The notes beneath the pieces are model-generated. The model made no database searches. It was not told the DNA's origin and was given only the letters and a program-made list of their open reading frames with translations. Below are positions 7,826 through 16,159 of a stretch of DNA of 64,000 nucleotides, one piece after another. This DNA is from Acidimicrobiaceae bacterium (GTDB lineage Bacteria > Actinomycetota > Acidimicrobiia > Acidimicrobiales > Palsa-688). Every line of letters begins with the position of its first letter. The first letter of the stretch is position 1. The translations under genes and the position numbers were made by a program. The stretch spans positions 1 to 64,000 of the forward strand of contig PMWT01000110.1 of NCBI GenBank assembly GCA_003166025.1, written 5' to 3'.

Positions 7826-8749
7826 CTGGCTCTTCAGCCACTGAGCCGCCACGGTGTTAGGGGCGTCATGGTCCACGCTGACATCGGTGTCCAGGTTGGC
7901 CAACGCCGTCTCGGTGAGCTTGGCGTCTAGGGCGTTGAGGGCGCTGGACACGGCGGCCGTGTCGACCGACGTGCGGACCACCGGGATGAGATGGTCAGCG
8001 GGCTGGAGGTGCTTGTTGTCGGTCAGCTCGACGAAGCCGTTCTCGGCGATGGCGCCGTCGCTGGAGAAGAACTCGGCCACATCGACTTTCCCGTTTTTGA
8101 GGTAGGCCACCGTGATGGGCCCGGCCTCATCGGTGGAGACGAAGGACTTGAAATGGATCCCGTACACCTTCTCCAGGCCGAGTAGGCAATAAGCGTAGGT
8201 GGGGCACTCAGGGGGGGCCCCGAACGCGAACTTGGAGGCCACGGGGGCCAGGCTGGACAGAGTCGTCAGGTGGTACTTGGTGGCTATCGCCTTGGTCACG
8301 GCGAAAACGTTGACGTCGGTGGCAGGTGCCGGGGTCAGCACGGTGGCACCCTGGGGCGCCAGCGCCGCCTTCAGGGCGGGCAGGTCCGTGCTGAGCTGGG
8401 TGGCCTGAGCGGTGTCCTTCGGCTCCAGGAAGACGAGCAGGCTACCGGCGTAGTCGGGGTACAGGTCGAGCGAGCCGTGGGCGAGCGCGGGCTCCACCGC
8501 CGTACGGGTGCCGAGGTCGGTGCGGAGGTTGGTCTTGAACCCGGCGTGCTGGAGGACGTCGCTGTACAGGTTGGCGACGATGACCTGCTCGGGGAAGTTG
8601 GTCGAACCGATGGTTATCGTCGGCGAGCTGGTCGGCGACTGGGCCAACTTCAGGGTGGACGCAGAGGCGGCGGAGGTGGCGATAAGAGAAGCGGCGGTGC
8701 CTACCAGCGTGAGGGCAGCCGCAGCCAGCAGAGTTGTCGGACGGGGCAT
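7814..8749 (-). CDS. Substrate-binding protein of the quaternary-amine ABC transporter (OpuCC/ProX/OsmF-like)
   Basis: 311 residues with a Sec-type signal peptide (hydrophobic core at about 6-25, small-residue cleavage region near 30). The signal has no lipobox Cys. The mature part opens with TITIGSTNFPEQ, then DLGTRTAVEPAL and DLYPDYAG, the pattern of osmoprotectant binding proteins. A strong AGGAGG lies 6 bases before the ATG at 8749. It is exported and would deliver ligand to the two permeases encoded at 6357-7780. Confidence 0.88.
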   Translation of the reverse strand: MPRPTTLLAAAALTLVGTAASLIATSAASASTLKLAQSPTSSPTITIGSTNFPEQVIVANLYSDVLQHAGFKTNLRTDLGTRTAVEPALAHGSLDLYPDYAGSLLVFLEPKDTAQATQLSTDLPALKAALAPQGATVLTPAPATDVNVFAVTKAIATKYHLTTLSSLAPVASKFAFGAPPECPTYAYCLLGLEKVYGIHFKSFVSTDEAGPITVAYLKNGKVDVAEFFSSDGAIAENGFVELTDNKHLQPADHLIPVVRTSVDTAAVSSALNALDAKLTETALANLDTDVSVDHDAPNTVAAQWLKSQGLT

Positions 8750-8891
8750 GTGGACCTCCTAGGGGGCGAGGATTGGTTGACCTTACAGGCCATCGGGGAG
8801 ATTGTGAAAAAAATCTTAACAGATCTCCCATGGAAATGGTGGAAGCGACGCGGCCGCACTCGCCGACCACGCGGGCTCAGAAGAGCCAGGC

Positions 8892-9656
8892 TCAGAGGAT
8901 CCGGGACAGGAAAGCCTGGGTCCGCTCCTGCACCGGGTTGCTCAGCACTTCCCGGGGCGGGCCGGACTCGACGATGACGCCCTGGTCCATGAACACCAGG
9001 CTGTCACCGACCTCTCGGGCGAAACCCATCTCATGGGTGACGACGATCATGGTCATGCCCTTGTCGGCCAGCGAGCGCATCACGTCCAGGACGTCGCCCA
9101 CAAGTTCGGGGTCGAGGGCAGAGGTGGGCTCGTCGAAGAGCATCAGCTTGGGCTGCATGGCCAGGGCCCGAGCGATCGCCACCCTTTGCTGCTGGCCTCC
9201 GGAAAGCTGTCGAGGGTAGGCGCCCGACTTCTCGGCCAGTCCGACCTGGTCCAACAGTTCGCCGGCGCGCCTGGTCGCGCTCGTCTTGGCTTCGCCCTTG
9301 ACCCGGACGGGGCCGATGGTCACGTTGTCCAGGACCGTCATGTGGGGGAACAGGTTGAAGTGCTGGAAAACCATGCCGACCTCGGCCCGTCGTTGGCACA
9401 CCTCGCGATCGCGCAACTCGTACAGCCGGCCCCCGCTTTCGCGGTAGCCGACCATCTGGCCGTCGACGGTGAGACGCCCGCCGTCCACTTTTTCCAGATG
9501 GTTTATGCAACGCAGGAAAGTGGACTTGCCCGACCCCGAAGGCCCGATTATGCACATGACCGCGCCTTTGCGGACCTCGAGGTCGATGCCCTGCAGGACT
9601 TCCACGCGCCCGTAGCGTTTTCGCACGCCTTCGGCCTGGACCATTAGATCAGTCAT
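8892..9656 (-). CDS. Polar amino-acid ABC transporter ATPase (GlnQ/HisP-like)
   Basis: 254 residues. Walker [10 protein letters not shown] (about 37-45), signature LSGGQQQR, Walker [14 protein letters not shown] and the switch His in VVTHEMGFA are intact. [11 protein letters not shown] around the Q-loop is characteristic of the GlnQ/HisP branch. It is the third gene of a minus-strand operon after the binding protein and permease, 17 bases behind the permease stop. A 6-bp inverted repeat (GGAGAT/ATCTCC) around a T-rich loop at about 8796-8828 lies downstream and may relate to termination or to the promoter of the following binding-protein gene. Confidence 0.9.
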   Translation of the reverse strand: MTDLMVQAEGVRKRYGRVEVLQGIDLEVRKGAVMCIIGPSGSGKSTFLRCINHLEKVDGGRLTVDGQMVGYRESGGRLYELRDREVCQRRAEVGMVFQHFNLFPHMTVLDNVTIGPVRVKGEAKTSATRRAGELLDQVGLAEKSGAYPRQLSGGQQQRVAIARALAMQPKLMLFDEPTSALDPELVGDVLDVMRSLADKGMTMIVVTHEMGFAREVGDSLVFMDQGVIVESGPPREVLSNPVQERTQAFLSRIL

Positions 9657-9673
9657 GGCACGTCGGTCATCCG

Positions 9674-10639
9674 CTAGCCGTTGTCGTCCTGGACGAACGG
9701 GATCCCCTCAACATCGGCAAAACGGCCGTACCCCGAGCGCCCTGGACGGATGAGCAGGCCCCGGCGTACCCTTTGCCACGGGGTGGGGGGTAGCTGGCGC
9801 ACCGACCCGCGGGCATAGTGGCGCTCGAGATAGTACTGGCCCACCATGAGGACAGACGTCACCCACAGGTATTGCAGGCTCGCCACCATCAATAGGGGGA
9901 TCGTCTTGTAGTTGGCCGAATATATCTGCTCCACCGTGAAGGTCAGTTCCGCCACCACCACGACCGAAGCCAAAGACGTCGTTTTGAGCATCGATATGGT
10001 CTCGTTGCCGGTGGGGGGGATGATCACTCTCATGGCCTGGGGGATGACGATCAGGCGCAGTGCCATTAAGCGGGTCATGCCTATCGACTGGGCCGCTTCG
10101 TTTTGGCCTTCGTCGACCGAGATCAGCCCGGCTCGCACGATCTCCGACATGTAGGCACCCTCGTTGAGGGCGAGGCCGACGCTGGCGGCGAGGAACGGCG
10201 TCAGCCACGTGTTGAGGTTGAAATGGACCAGCGCCGGCCCGAACGGCACACCGAGGCTGAAGGTCGGGAAAATGTAAGCGGCGTTATACCAGAACAGGAG
10301 TTGCACCAGGACCGGCGTCCCCCGGAAGAACCAGATGTAGACCCAGGCGCTACCAGTGACGATCGGGTTGGGGGACAGGCGCATGATGGCCATGACGACG
10401 CCTATGGCTATGCCCCCAGCCATGGCCAGGACCGTGAGCGCCAAAGTGACCCCGAGCGCCTTGATGATCTGGCTGGAAAGGAAGTAGTTGTTGATGACGC
10501 TCCACTCGAAGCGTTCGCGCCGTCGGCCGTACAAGAGGACGTGCGAAAAGAACAGCGAGTGGACCAGCATGACGGTCAAGACCACCACTACGGCGGCCGC
10601 CACCCACCGTCCGGGATGGCGCACGGGGACCACCGGCAT
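9674..10639 (-). CDS. Polar amino-acid ABC transporter permease (GlnP/HisM-like)
   Basis: 321 residues, long for the family because of an N-terminal membrane anchor (about 13-32) and a roughly 50-residue hydrophilic C-terminal tail. The core carries [27 protein letters not shown] and the EAA loop [24 protein letters not shown], all typical of His/Glu/Asp-type permeases. One permease gene suggests a homodimeric channel. No in-frame start lies between the ATG at 10639 and the preceding in-frame stop. Confidence 0.88.
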   Translation of the reverse strand: MPVVPVRHPGRWVAAAVVVVLTVMLVHSLFFSHVLLYGRRRERFEWSVINNYFLSSQIIKALGVTLALTVLAMAGGIAIGVVMAIMRLSPNPIVTGSAWVYIWFFRGTPVLVQLLFWYNAAYIFPTFSLGVPFGPALVHFNLNTWLTPFLAASVGLALNEGAYMSEIVRAGLISVDEGQNEAAQSIGMTRLMALRLIVIPQAMRVIIPPTGNETISMLKTTSLASVVVVAELTFTVEQIYSANYKTIPLLMVASLQYLWVTSVLMVGQYYLERHYARGSVRQLPPTPWQRVRRGLLIRPGRSGYGRFADVEGIPFVQDDNG

Positions 10640-10736
10640 CGCCGTGTGGGCCCGCTCGGGGGCGCGGGTCGGTCCAGCCGGAGCCTCAGCCGTCGCCTTT
10701 ACCTCTTATCGGGCCCGCGGACCGGGCCGCCGTCCG

Positions 10737-11585
10737 CTAGCTGGTCGCACCGTTGAGGGTCGGCTTGGAGATGGCGCCCTGCTCTACTCCCCACTTGTCC
10801 AGGATCTGCTTGTACTGGCCGTTGGCCATGATGGCCTTCACGGCCGCCAACAAGGGTGCGGCGAGACCGCTGCCCTTGGCTACCGCAAAGCCATAAAACG
10901 CCGTCTCGAACGGGGTGCCCGTCAGCTTGAACTGGCCGTCCGAAAGGTGGACTATGTACGCCGCCACCTGGGAATCGGCGAAGCCGAGGTCGGCGCGACC
11001 ATCGGAGACAGCCAAGTTGACCTGGTTCTGGTCGGAATAGCTGAGCACGTTGACCTTGCACAGCTTGGCCTGGCTCTGGGCGTCGGTCTGCTCAGTTGTG
11101 CCCGTCTCGACGGCCACCGAATGACCGCACAAGGCCTTGAGGCCGTTGAAGGTCTTGGTGCTGTTGGCCTGCTCGTAAAAGCCCTCTCCGGCCTTGAAGT
11201 AGTCGATGAAGTCGACCACCTTCTCCCGGGCCTTGGTGTCGGTGAACGAGGAGTTGCCGACGTCGAACTTGCCGTCCTGGATGCCAGGGATGATGGTGTC
11301 GAACGTGGCGTCCACGAGGGTGACCTTGACGCCCAGGACCTTGCCCAGGGCCATCCCCAGGTCAGCGTCGAAGCCGACAATGTGGCCGTTTTGGACGAGC
11401 TCGTCCGGCGGGTAGGTGGCGTCCATGGCCATGCGCAGACCGGAGGCGTACTTGGCCGGGAGCTTGATGGGGGTGGCGCTGGCGGCGGCAGTGGTGGCTC
11501 CGGCGCCGACCATCGTTAGGGCGAGCAACGAGCCCGCAGTGGCGACCAGTACCCGCCTGGCCCCAGCAGTCATTGTGGTGCGCAT
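10737..11585 (-). CDS. Amino-acid-binding protein of ABC transporter (SBP family 3)
   Basis: 282 residues from the ATG at 11585, chosen because GGAGG precedes it by 5 bases and a classic signal peptide follows (Arg-rich start, hydrophobic core about 11-30, Ala-rich cleavage site near 37). The mature part shows GFDADLGMALGKVLG and GKFDVGNSSFTDTKAREKVVDF, the ligand-contact pattern of lysine/arginine/glutamine-binding proteins. A longer frame upstream is Arg-rich and unlikely to be translated. First gene of the amino-acid ABC operon. Confidence 0.88.
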   Translation of the reverse strand: MRTTMTAGARRVLVATAGSLLALTMVGAGATTAAASATPIKLPAKYASGLRMAMDATYPPDELVQNGHIVGFDADLGMALGKVLGVKVTLVDATFDTIIPGIQDGKFDVGNSSFTDTKAREKVVDFIDYFKAGEGFYEQANSTKTFNGLKALCGHSVAVETGTTEQTDAQSQAKLCKVNVLSYSDQNQVNLAVSDGRADLGFADSQVAAYIVHLSDGQFKLTGTPFETAFYGFAVAKGSGLAAPLLAAVKAIMANGQYKQILDKWGVEQGAISKPTLNGATS

Positions 11586-11671
11586 CGGTACCTCCAGGAT
11601 CGTACGGTGCGTTTGGACCAGGAGTGTAGTGGCTGGGGAAGCGGCCGCCCAAGCGCCGCAGTGCTCGCCCG

Positions 11672-12178
11672 TCAAAGCCTGTGGCGGTCGCCGACCTCGG
11701 CCAAGGCCGCGCCCGACAGCCGGAACGTCGTCCAGTCGTCGTTGGCGATCGCTCCGAGCGACCGGTAGAAGTCGATGGCGGGCTGGTTCCAGTCGAGTAC
11801 GGCCCATTCGACCCGGGCGCAACCCCGGTCCAGAGCCCGGGCGGCCAGAGAACCGAGCAAGGCCCGGCCCACCCCCCGGGAACGGTGCTCAGGGACGACG
11901 AAAAGATCCTCCAGGTACAGGCCATGGCGGCCAGTCCAGGTGGAGAAGGACACGAAGTACACGGCGATGCCTATCACCTTGCCTTCCGCCTCTGCTACCA
12001 GGGCGAAGACCTGCGGGCTGGTACAGAAAAGGGCGCGCCGTAAGTCTTCCTCGGTGGCCTGGACGGCGTCCTCGGAGCGCTCGTAGCGGGCCAACTGGCG
12101 CACCAGGTCGACCACTTGCCCGACGTCGTCGGGGACCGCGTCGCGTACCAACACGCCCTCGGGGCGCGCCGGTCCCAA
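11672..12178 (-). CDS. GNAT-family N-acetyltransferase, diamine acetyltransferase-like
   Basis: 168 residues. The acetyl-CoA loop VVPEHRSRGVGRALL (R-x-x-G-x-G/A) and the preceding YLEDLFV strand are clear. WTGR..LYLEDLFV, ALDRGC and VLDWNQPAIDFYRSLGA closely recall eukaryotic-type spermidine/thialysine acetyltransferases. This is recognition by eye, so the amine substrate is tentative. It would fit the polyamine flavour of the gamma-glutamyl hydrolase locus 7 kb away. It lies 19 bases after tatC on the same strand and may be read with the tat operon. Confidence 0.8.
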   Translation of the reverse strand: MGPARPEGVLVRDAVPDDVGQVVDLVRQLARYERSEDAVQATEEDLRRALFCTSPQVFALVAEAEGKVIGIAVYFVSFSTWTGRHGLYLEDLFVVPEHRSRGVGRALLGSLAARALDRGCARVEWAVLDWNQPAIDFYRSLGAIANDDWTTFRLSGAALAEVGDRHRL

Positions 12179-12197
12179 TATGAGGCCTCCTATCCCG

Positions 12198-13184
12198 TCA
12201 TCTCTTCAGCAGCCTGCCCACGATTATCGACATTTCGTAGAACAGCACCATTGGCACCGCCATACCGAGGAAGGTGAAGGGGTCGTTGGAGGGCGTTACC
12301 ACGGCCGCCACGCCGCACAGGACCACGATGGCCGGTCGGCGCCACTTGCGCCACTTGGAAGACGGGACGACTCGGGCGATCATGAGGAACACCACGATGA
12401 TCGGGTATAGGAACACCCCCCCGAACACCAGGCAGATGAGGACGTAAAGGCTCACGTACCCCGCCGGGCTGAACAGGGGGGCCACGCCGTTGCCGCTGGC
12501 GCCGATCAGCCAGTCGAGGGCTTTGGGCCACACCAGGATGGCGGTGACCACACCCATGGAGAACAGAGCCAGAGCAGAGAGCACGAAGGGCACGGCATAA
12601 CGTTTTTCGTTTTGCTTGAGGCCCGGGGTGATGAACTGCCACGCCTGCCAGAGCCACACGGGCGCGGCCAGGGCCAGCCCTATGTACATCGAGACCTTCA
12701 GGCGGGTCGTGAAACCTTCCGTGGGACTTGATATGACAAGTTCCGGCGTGACCAGGTGTTTGTGGCTGTGGTAAAAGGCGCGGTAAGGCTCCGTCATGAA
12801 GTGCAGCACCGGGTTGTAAAGGAACCAGCCCGCGATCGAGGTCACGATGATGGCGAGGGCGCAGTAAAGCACCCGCCGTCTCAGCTCGGCCAGGTGCTCG
12901 AACAACGTCATACGGGAGCCGTCACCGTCATCAGGTGGCTGCGGGGTGGTCCCGTCACCGTCATCAGGTGGCTGCGAGGCGGTCCCGTGCCCGTTGAGGC
13001 TCGGCGGAGCGCCGTCCTGCTCGGCCGTGCCCGTGCCGGCGCCGTTACCGTTAGCGGTCGTCGCCACTCTGACGGTCACGGGCTCCGCCTCGAGGGTCTC
13101 CGCGCTCGCTTCCGCCCCCAGGGGGTCGGTCCCCACGCCGACGGCGTGGCCGGCCTGGGCCCCTTCCTCGTCCTCTGGGAGCAT
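12198..13184 (-). CDS. tatC: Sec-independent translocase subunit TatC with acidic N-terminal extension
   Basis: 328 residues. The TatC core begins at residue 92 (MTLFEHLAELRRRV) and has six membrane segments, with the conserved SPTEGF and FGGVFLYPI regions. TatC forms the receptor for twin-arginine signal peptides. An extra 91-residue Ala/Gly/Asp-rich extension precedes it and includes a tandem TTPQPPDDGDG, encoded by a 33-bp duplication at 12921-12986. Translation from 13184 is likely since that ATG is 2 bases after the tatB stop. An internal start at 12911 would give a standard TatC. Confidence 0.92.
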   Translation of the reverse strand: MLPEDEEGAQAGHAVGVGTDPLGAEASAETLEAEPVTVRVATTANGNGAGTGTAEQDGAPPSLNGHGTASQPPDDGDGTTPQPPDDGDGSRMTLFEHLAELRRRVLYCALAIIVTSIAGWFLYNPVLHFMTEPYRAFYHSHKHLVTPELVISSPTEGFTTRLKVSMYIGLALAAPVWLWQAWQFITPGLKQNEKRYAVPFVLSALALFSMGVVTAILVWPKALDWLIGASGNGVAPLFSPAGYVSLYVLICLVFGGVFLYPIIVVFLMIARVVPSSKWRKWRRPAIVVLCGVAAVVTPSNDPFTFLGMAVPMVLFYEMSIIVGRLLKR

Positions 13185-13186
13185 CG

Positions 13187-13585
13187 CTAGTTGAAGCCGG
13201 GGTCGTCAGGCACCGCGGCCGGTGGTACACGCCCCGTTAGCGGCGGGGCACTGGCTACCTCGACCGGCGCCGCGCCGTTGCTCGCCGCCGGCGGGACGCT
13301 GACGGCCGCTGCGGCGTCAAAACTGGAACGCACCTCGCGGGCGCCCACCTCCAGCGCTGCTCTCGGTTCGGCCATGGCCGAGCGGAACTCGTCACGAAGA
13401 GCCGAGGTCTGCTTTAGGGGCTCGCCCATGACACCATGGAGCTCGCCCTGGATGGCAGAGGTGTACTTGCGCACTTCGGCCATCCACCGCCCGGCGGTGC
13501 GGGCCATTTCGGGCATGCGCTTGGGGCCCAGCACCAGCAGTGCGATCACGAAGAGCACTACCAGCTTGTCGGGGTCGAGGTTCAC
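13187..13585 (-). CDS. tatB: Sec-independent translocase subunit TatB
   Basis: 132 residues. One N-terminal membrane helix (about 8-20, VVLFVIALLVLGP) is followed by an amphipathic helix (KRMPEMARTAGRWMAEVRKY) and a long polar tail, the TatB pattern. Its position between tatA and tatC supports TatB rather than a second TatA. TatB partners TatC in recognising Tat substrates. At least two Tat-type leaders occur in this window (sugar-binding protein at 17266 and Mo-oxidoreductase at 39768). Confidence 0.88.
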   Translation of the reverse strand: MNLDPDKLVVLFVIALLVLGPKRMPEMARTAGRWMAEVRKYTSAIQGELHGVMGEPLKQTSALRDEFRSAMAEPRAALEVGAREVRSSFDAAAAVSVPPAASNGAAPVEVASAPPLTGRVPPAAVPDDPGFN

Positions 13586-13638
13586 CGCCTGGCGCCCCGA
13601 CCTAAGCCCGGCAGAACTGATCAGGCCTGGTCACGGCG

Positions 13639-13998
13639 TCAGCTCTCTGCCCTGGGCCCCTCGGCTCGGGCGCGAGCGGCGCGCTCGGCCAAAAGGGCAT
13701 CGAGCTCTGAGCGCGAGACCGTAACTGAATCGCTCGCTCCTGGGCCTGCAGTCGTTACCTGGCTCGCGACCACTTGCGCGGCGGGCAGGACAGGTGCCGC
13801 CACGGGTGCCGCAATGGGCACGGGCGCGACGGGTGCGCTCCCACTCGCTTCTGCCTCAGTCTTCGCCTTGCGGAACTCCTTCAGCGCCTCGCCCGTGTTC
13901 TTTGCCAACTTCGGCAGCTGCTTGCCTCCAAAGAGGACCACAACCGCCACCAGGATCACGATCAGGTCGTCTCCGCCAGAAAAGATGGTTGATAGCAC
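13639..13998 (-). CDS. tatA: Sec-independent translocase subunit TatA
   Basis: 119 residues from the GTG at 13998, preferred over the GTG at 14007 because GGAGG then has 8-base spacing. One membrane helix (about 10-22) is followed by FGGKQLPKLAKNTGEALKEFRKAK, the diagnostic TatA amphipathic helix with the FGxxxLP turn. The tail is Ala/Pro/Val-rich. TatA oligomers form the protein-conducting element. It heads tatA-tatB-tatC. Confidence 0.9.
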   Translation of the reverse strand: MLSTIFSGGDDLIVILVAVVVLFGGKQLPKLAKNTGEALKEFRKAKTEAEASGSAPVAPVPIAAPVAAPVLPAAQVVASQVTTAGPGASDSVTVSRSELDALLAERAARARAEGPRAES

Positions 13999-14223
13999 AG
14001 CCCGCACCTCCTTCCTCAGTTGACCGGCCGGACAAAGCCAAACGTTACCACCCCAACCAGTTCGTGCATCATCGGCGAGCTCGCAGCGGCCAAACGGCGG
14101 CGGCCACAGGAGGTCGTCCTGCCCCCGGAACCGTCGGTGCGTACCCGGACGTGCAGCTGCTCACGGCAAAGTCTTCGGAGGCGGGGGGCACGGCGGATGA
14201 CCGGACGGCGCTAGCCGTCCAGC

Positions 14224-15090
14224 TCAGTCCTCGGCGGCGGCGAGGTGACCGGCTTCCAGCTGCCGGCGGAACGAGCTCACCATGAGGTCGGTGAGCTCAT
14301 TGACAGAGGTTTCGGCGACGGGCCGGTCGAGGGTCACCTTTCCCTGCTGTATCACGTTCAGCCGGTCGCAGAGGGCAAAGAGGTGGGCGTAGTTGTGGTC
14401 GATGACGATCATGGACACGCCCCGGCTCGAGAGGTCCTTGACCAGGTCCATGATCAGCGCCGACTCCTTGGCCCCCATGGCCGCCAGGGGCTCGTCGAGC
14501 AGGAGGATCTTGGCGTCCTGGCGGGTGGCCCGGGCCACGGCGATGGCCTGGCGCTGGCCACCGGAGAGCAGCTCCACCTCGGCGTCGATGTTGGGGATAT
14601 GAACGTTGATGTTGTCGAGGTACTCCTTCGCCAGCCCCCGCATGCGCCTACGGGAGAGCACTCCCATCCGGCCCGCGCCGGTGATCTCACGGTTGAGGAA
14701 CAGGTTCTCGTACACGGTCAGCTGGGGCACCAGGGCGAGATCCTGGTAGACCGTCTCGATCCCCTGGGCCCGGGCGTCCTGCACCGTGTGGAAGGTCACC
14801 TCTTTGCCCTCCACGAAGATCCGCCCGCTGTCGGGACGGAGGAAGCCGCACAGGATCTTCACCAGGGTGCTCTTCCCGGCACCGTTGTCGCCCACCAGGC
14901 CCAGTACCTCGCCCCGGTCCAGGTGCAGGTCGACCCCGGAAAGGGCCACCACTGCCCCGAAATGCTTGGTGATGCCTTCGGCCCGAAAGATCACATCGGC
15001 CTCGGTCCGGGCGGCGTCCGGGACGTAGCCAGGACGAGCGGAGCCGACGGAAGGCCCTTTCGAGGCCATGTCGCCGTCTGTGGCGGTCAT
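14224..15090 (-). CDS. Sugar ABC transporter ATPase, single-domain (FrcA/RbsA N-half-like)
   Basis: 288 residues: a 30-residue polar leader and one ATPase domain. Walker A GDNGAGKST (about 68-76), signature LSGGQRQA, Walker B ILLLDEP. The following segment reads LAAMGAKES where tandem sugar ATPases have TAALG, as in frcA-type single-domain proteins. Its ATG overlaps the permease stop (ATGA), so the two are coupled. It energises import with the permease at 15087-16130 and the binding protein at 16160-17266. Confidence 0.88.
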   Translation of the reverse strand: MTATDGDMASKGPSVGSARPGYVPDAARTEADVIFRAEGITKHFGAVVALSGVDLHLDRGEVLGLVGDNGAGKSTLVKILCGFLRPDSGRIFVEGKEVTFHTVQDARAQGIETVYQDLALVPQLTVYENLFLNREITGAGRMGVLSRRRMRGLAKEYLDNINVHIPNIDAEVELLSGGQRQAIAVARATRQDAKILLLDEPLAAMGAKESALIMDLVKDLSSRGVSMIVIDHNYAHLFALCDRLNVIQQGKVTLDRPVAETSVNELTDLMVSSFRRQLEAGHLAAAED

Positions 15091-16130
15091 TTTTCTCTCC
15101 GGAGGATCATGCGGTTGAGTTGCACGTTCACCGCCATGGCGACCAGGATCACCACGCCCTCGGCGAGGATGAAAGCGTTCTCAGAGACACCTATCAGGAT
15201 GAACCCGTCTTCCAGGACGCCGAGCACGACGGCGCCGATTATGGTGCCCAGTACCGTGCCCCGGCCCCCGGTGAGGGCGGTCCCCCCGATAACGGCGGCG
15301 GAAACGGCCAGGAACATTTCGGCCGTGCCCGGCGCGGCGGGGTCGAGGCTCCCGATGCGGATGGAGTCGATGATCCCGATGAAGCCGGCGCTGACGGCCA
15401 GGATCATGAAGCACCACACCTTGACCCGCTTGGTAGGTATCCCTGACTCGGCGGCGGCCAGGATGTTGCCCCCCGTGGCGGTGACGTGGAGGCCGAAGCG
15501 GGTGCGCTTGAGCACGAACCAGATCACGCCGACGATGGCCATGGCCCAGCCGATCTCCGACCAGTTGCTGATGCCGAAGGCCTGCCCGAAGTTGCCGGTG
15601 ACGCCGGGCATGTCGGCCTGGTTGTCCCCCGAGTACACCAGGACGAGCCCGAGCAGGGCGAAGTAGACGCCCAGTGTGGTGACGAAGGACGGCACGTTCA
15701 GCAGCACCGTTATCAGCCCGTTGATGGCGCCGATGGCCAGGCAGCAACAAAGCGACAGCCCTATGGCCACGCCCACGGGCAGCCCGTCCTGCCACAGCAG
15801 ATAGGCGATCCAGGAGGAGATGAGGAAGGTCTGCCCTGCGGCCAGGTCGATCTCGGCCAGTACCAGCACCAGCACCTCTCCCGCGCCGATAACGGCGATC
15901 GGTGCGATGTACTGCACCATGGTGACGATGTTGGCGTACGAGTAGAAGTTGTGGTTCCGCAGCGAGAAGTAAACGATAAGCACCACGGCCACTGCGAATA
16001 TGGCCGTTTCCCGGCGCAGCAATATCTTCTGCACCGGCCGTGACCGTCCGGGCCCCGGCGTGTTCACCGGGGCCCGGACGGTACTCGAAGCTGAAGTCTC
16101 AGCGGGGGTTGGATAACCCGTATGCGCCAC
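15087..16130 (-). CDS. Sugar ABC transporter permease (FrcC/RbsC-like)
   Basis: 347 residues with about nine to ten hydrophobic helices. GAGEVLVLVLAEIDLAAGQ and the ATGGNILAAAESGIPTKRVKVWCF cytoplasmic loop are typical of the BPD_transp_2 permeases for ribose, fructose, xylose and rhamnose. It follows the binding-protein stop by 29 bases on the same strand. Sugar identity is not evident. Neighbouring galT and DeoR genes suggest a galactose-type or related aldose. Confidence 0.88.
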   Translation of the reverse strand: MAHTGYPTPAETSASSTVRAPVNTPGPGRSRPVQKILLRRETAIFAVAVVLIVYFSLRNHNFYSYANIVTMVQYIAPIAVIGAGEVLVLVLAEIDLAAGQTFLISSWIAYLLWQDGLPVGVAIGLSLCCCLAIGAINGLITVLLNVPSFVTTLGVYFALLGLVLVYSGDNQADMPGVTGNFGQAFGISNWSEIGWAMAIVGVIWFVLKRTRFGLHVTATGGNILAAAESGIPTKRVKVWCFMILAVSAGFIGIIDSIRIGSLDPAAPGTAEMFLAVSAAVIGGTALTGGRGTVLGTIIGAVVLGVLEDGFILIGVSENAFILAEGVVILVAMAVNVQLNRMILRREK

Positions 16131-16159
16131 AGCTCAACGTTCTAGCGCGGCCGGAGGGC

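Noticed and set aside
14245..15666. 473-codon plus-strand open frame antisense to the sugar ABC genes
   Set aside because: The minus strand encodes intact ABC motifs; this frame is antisense with His/Gln/Val-rich nonsense composition.
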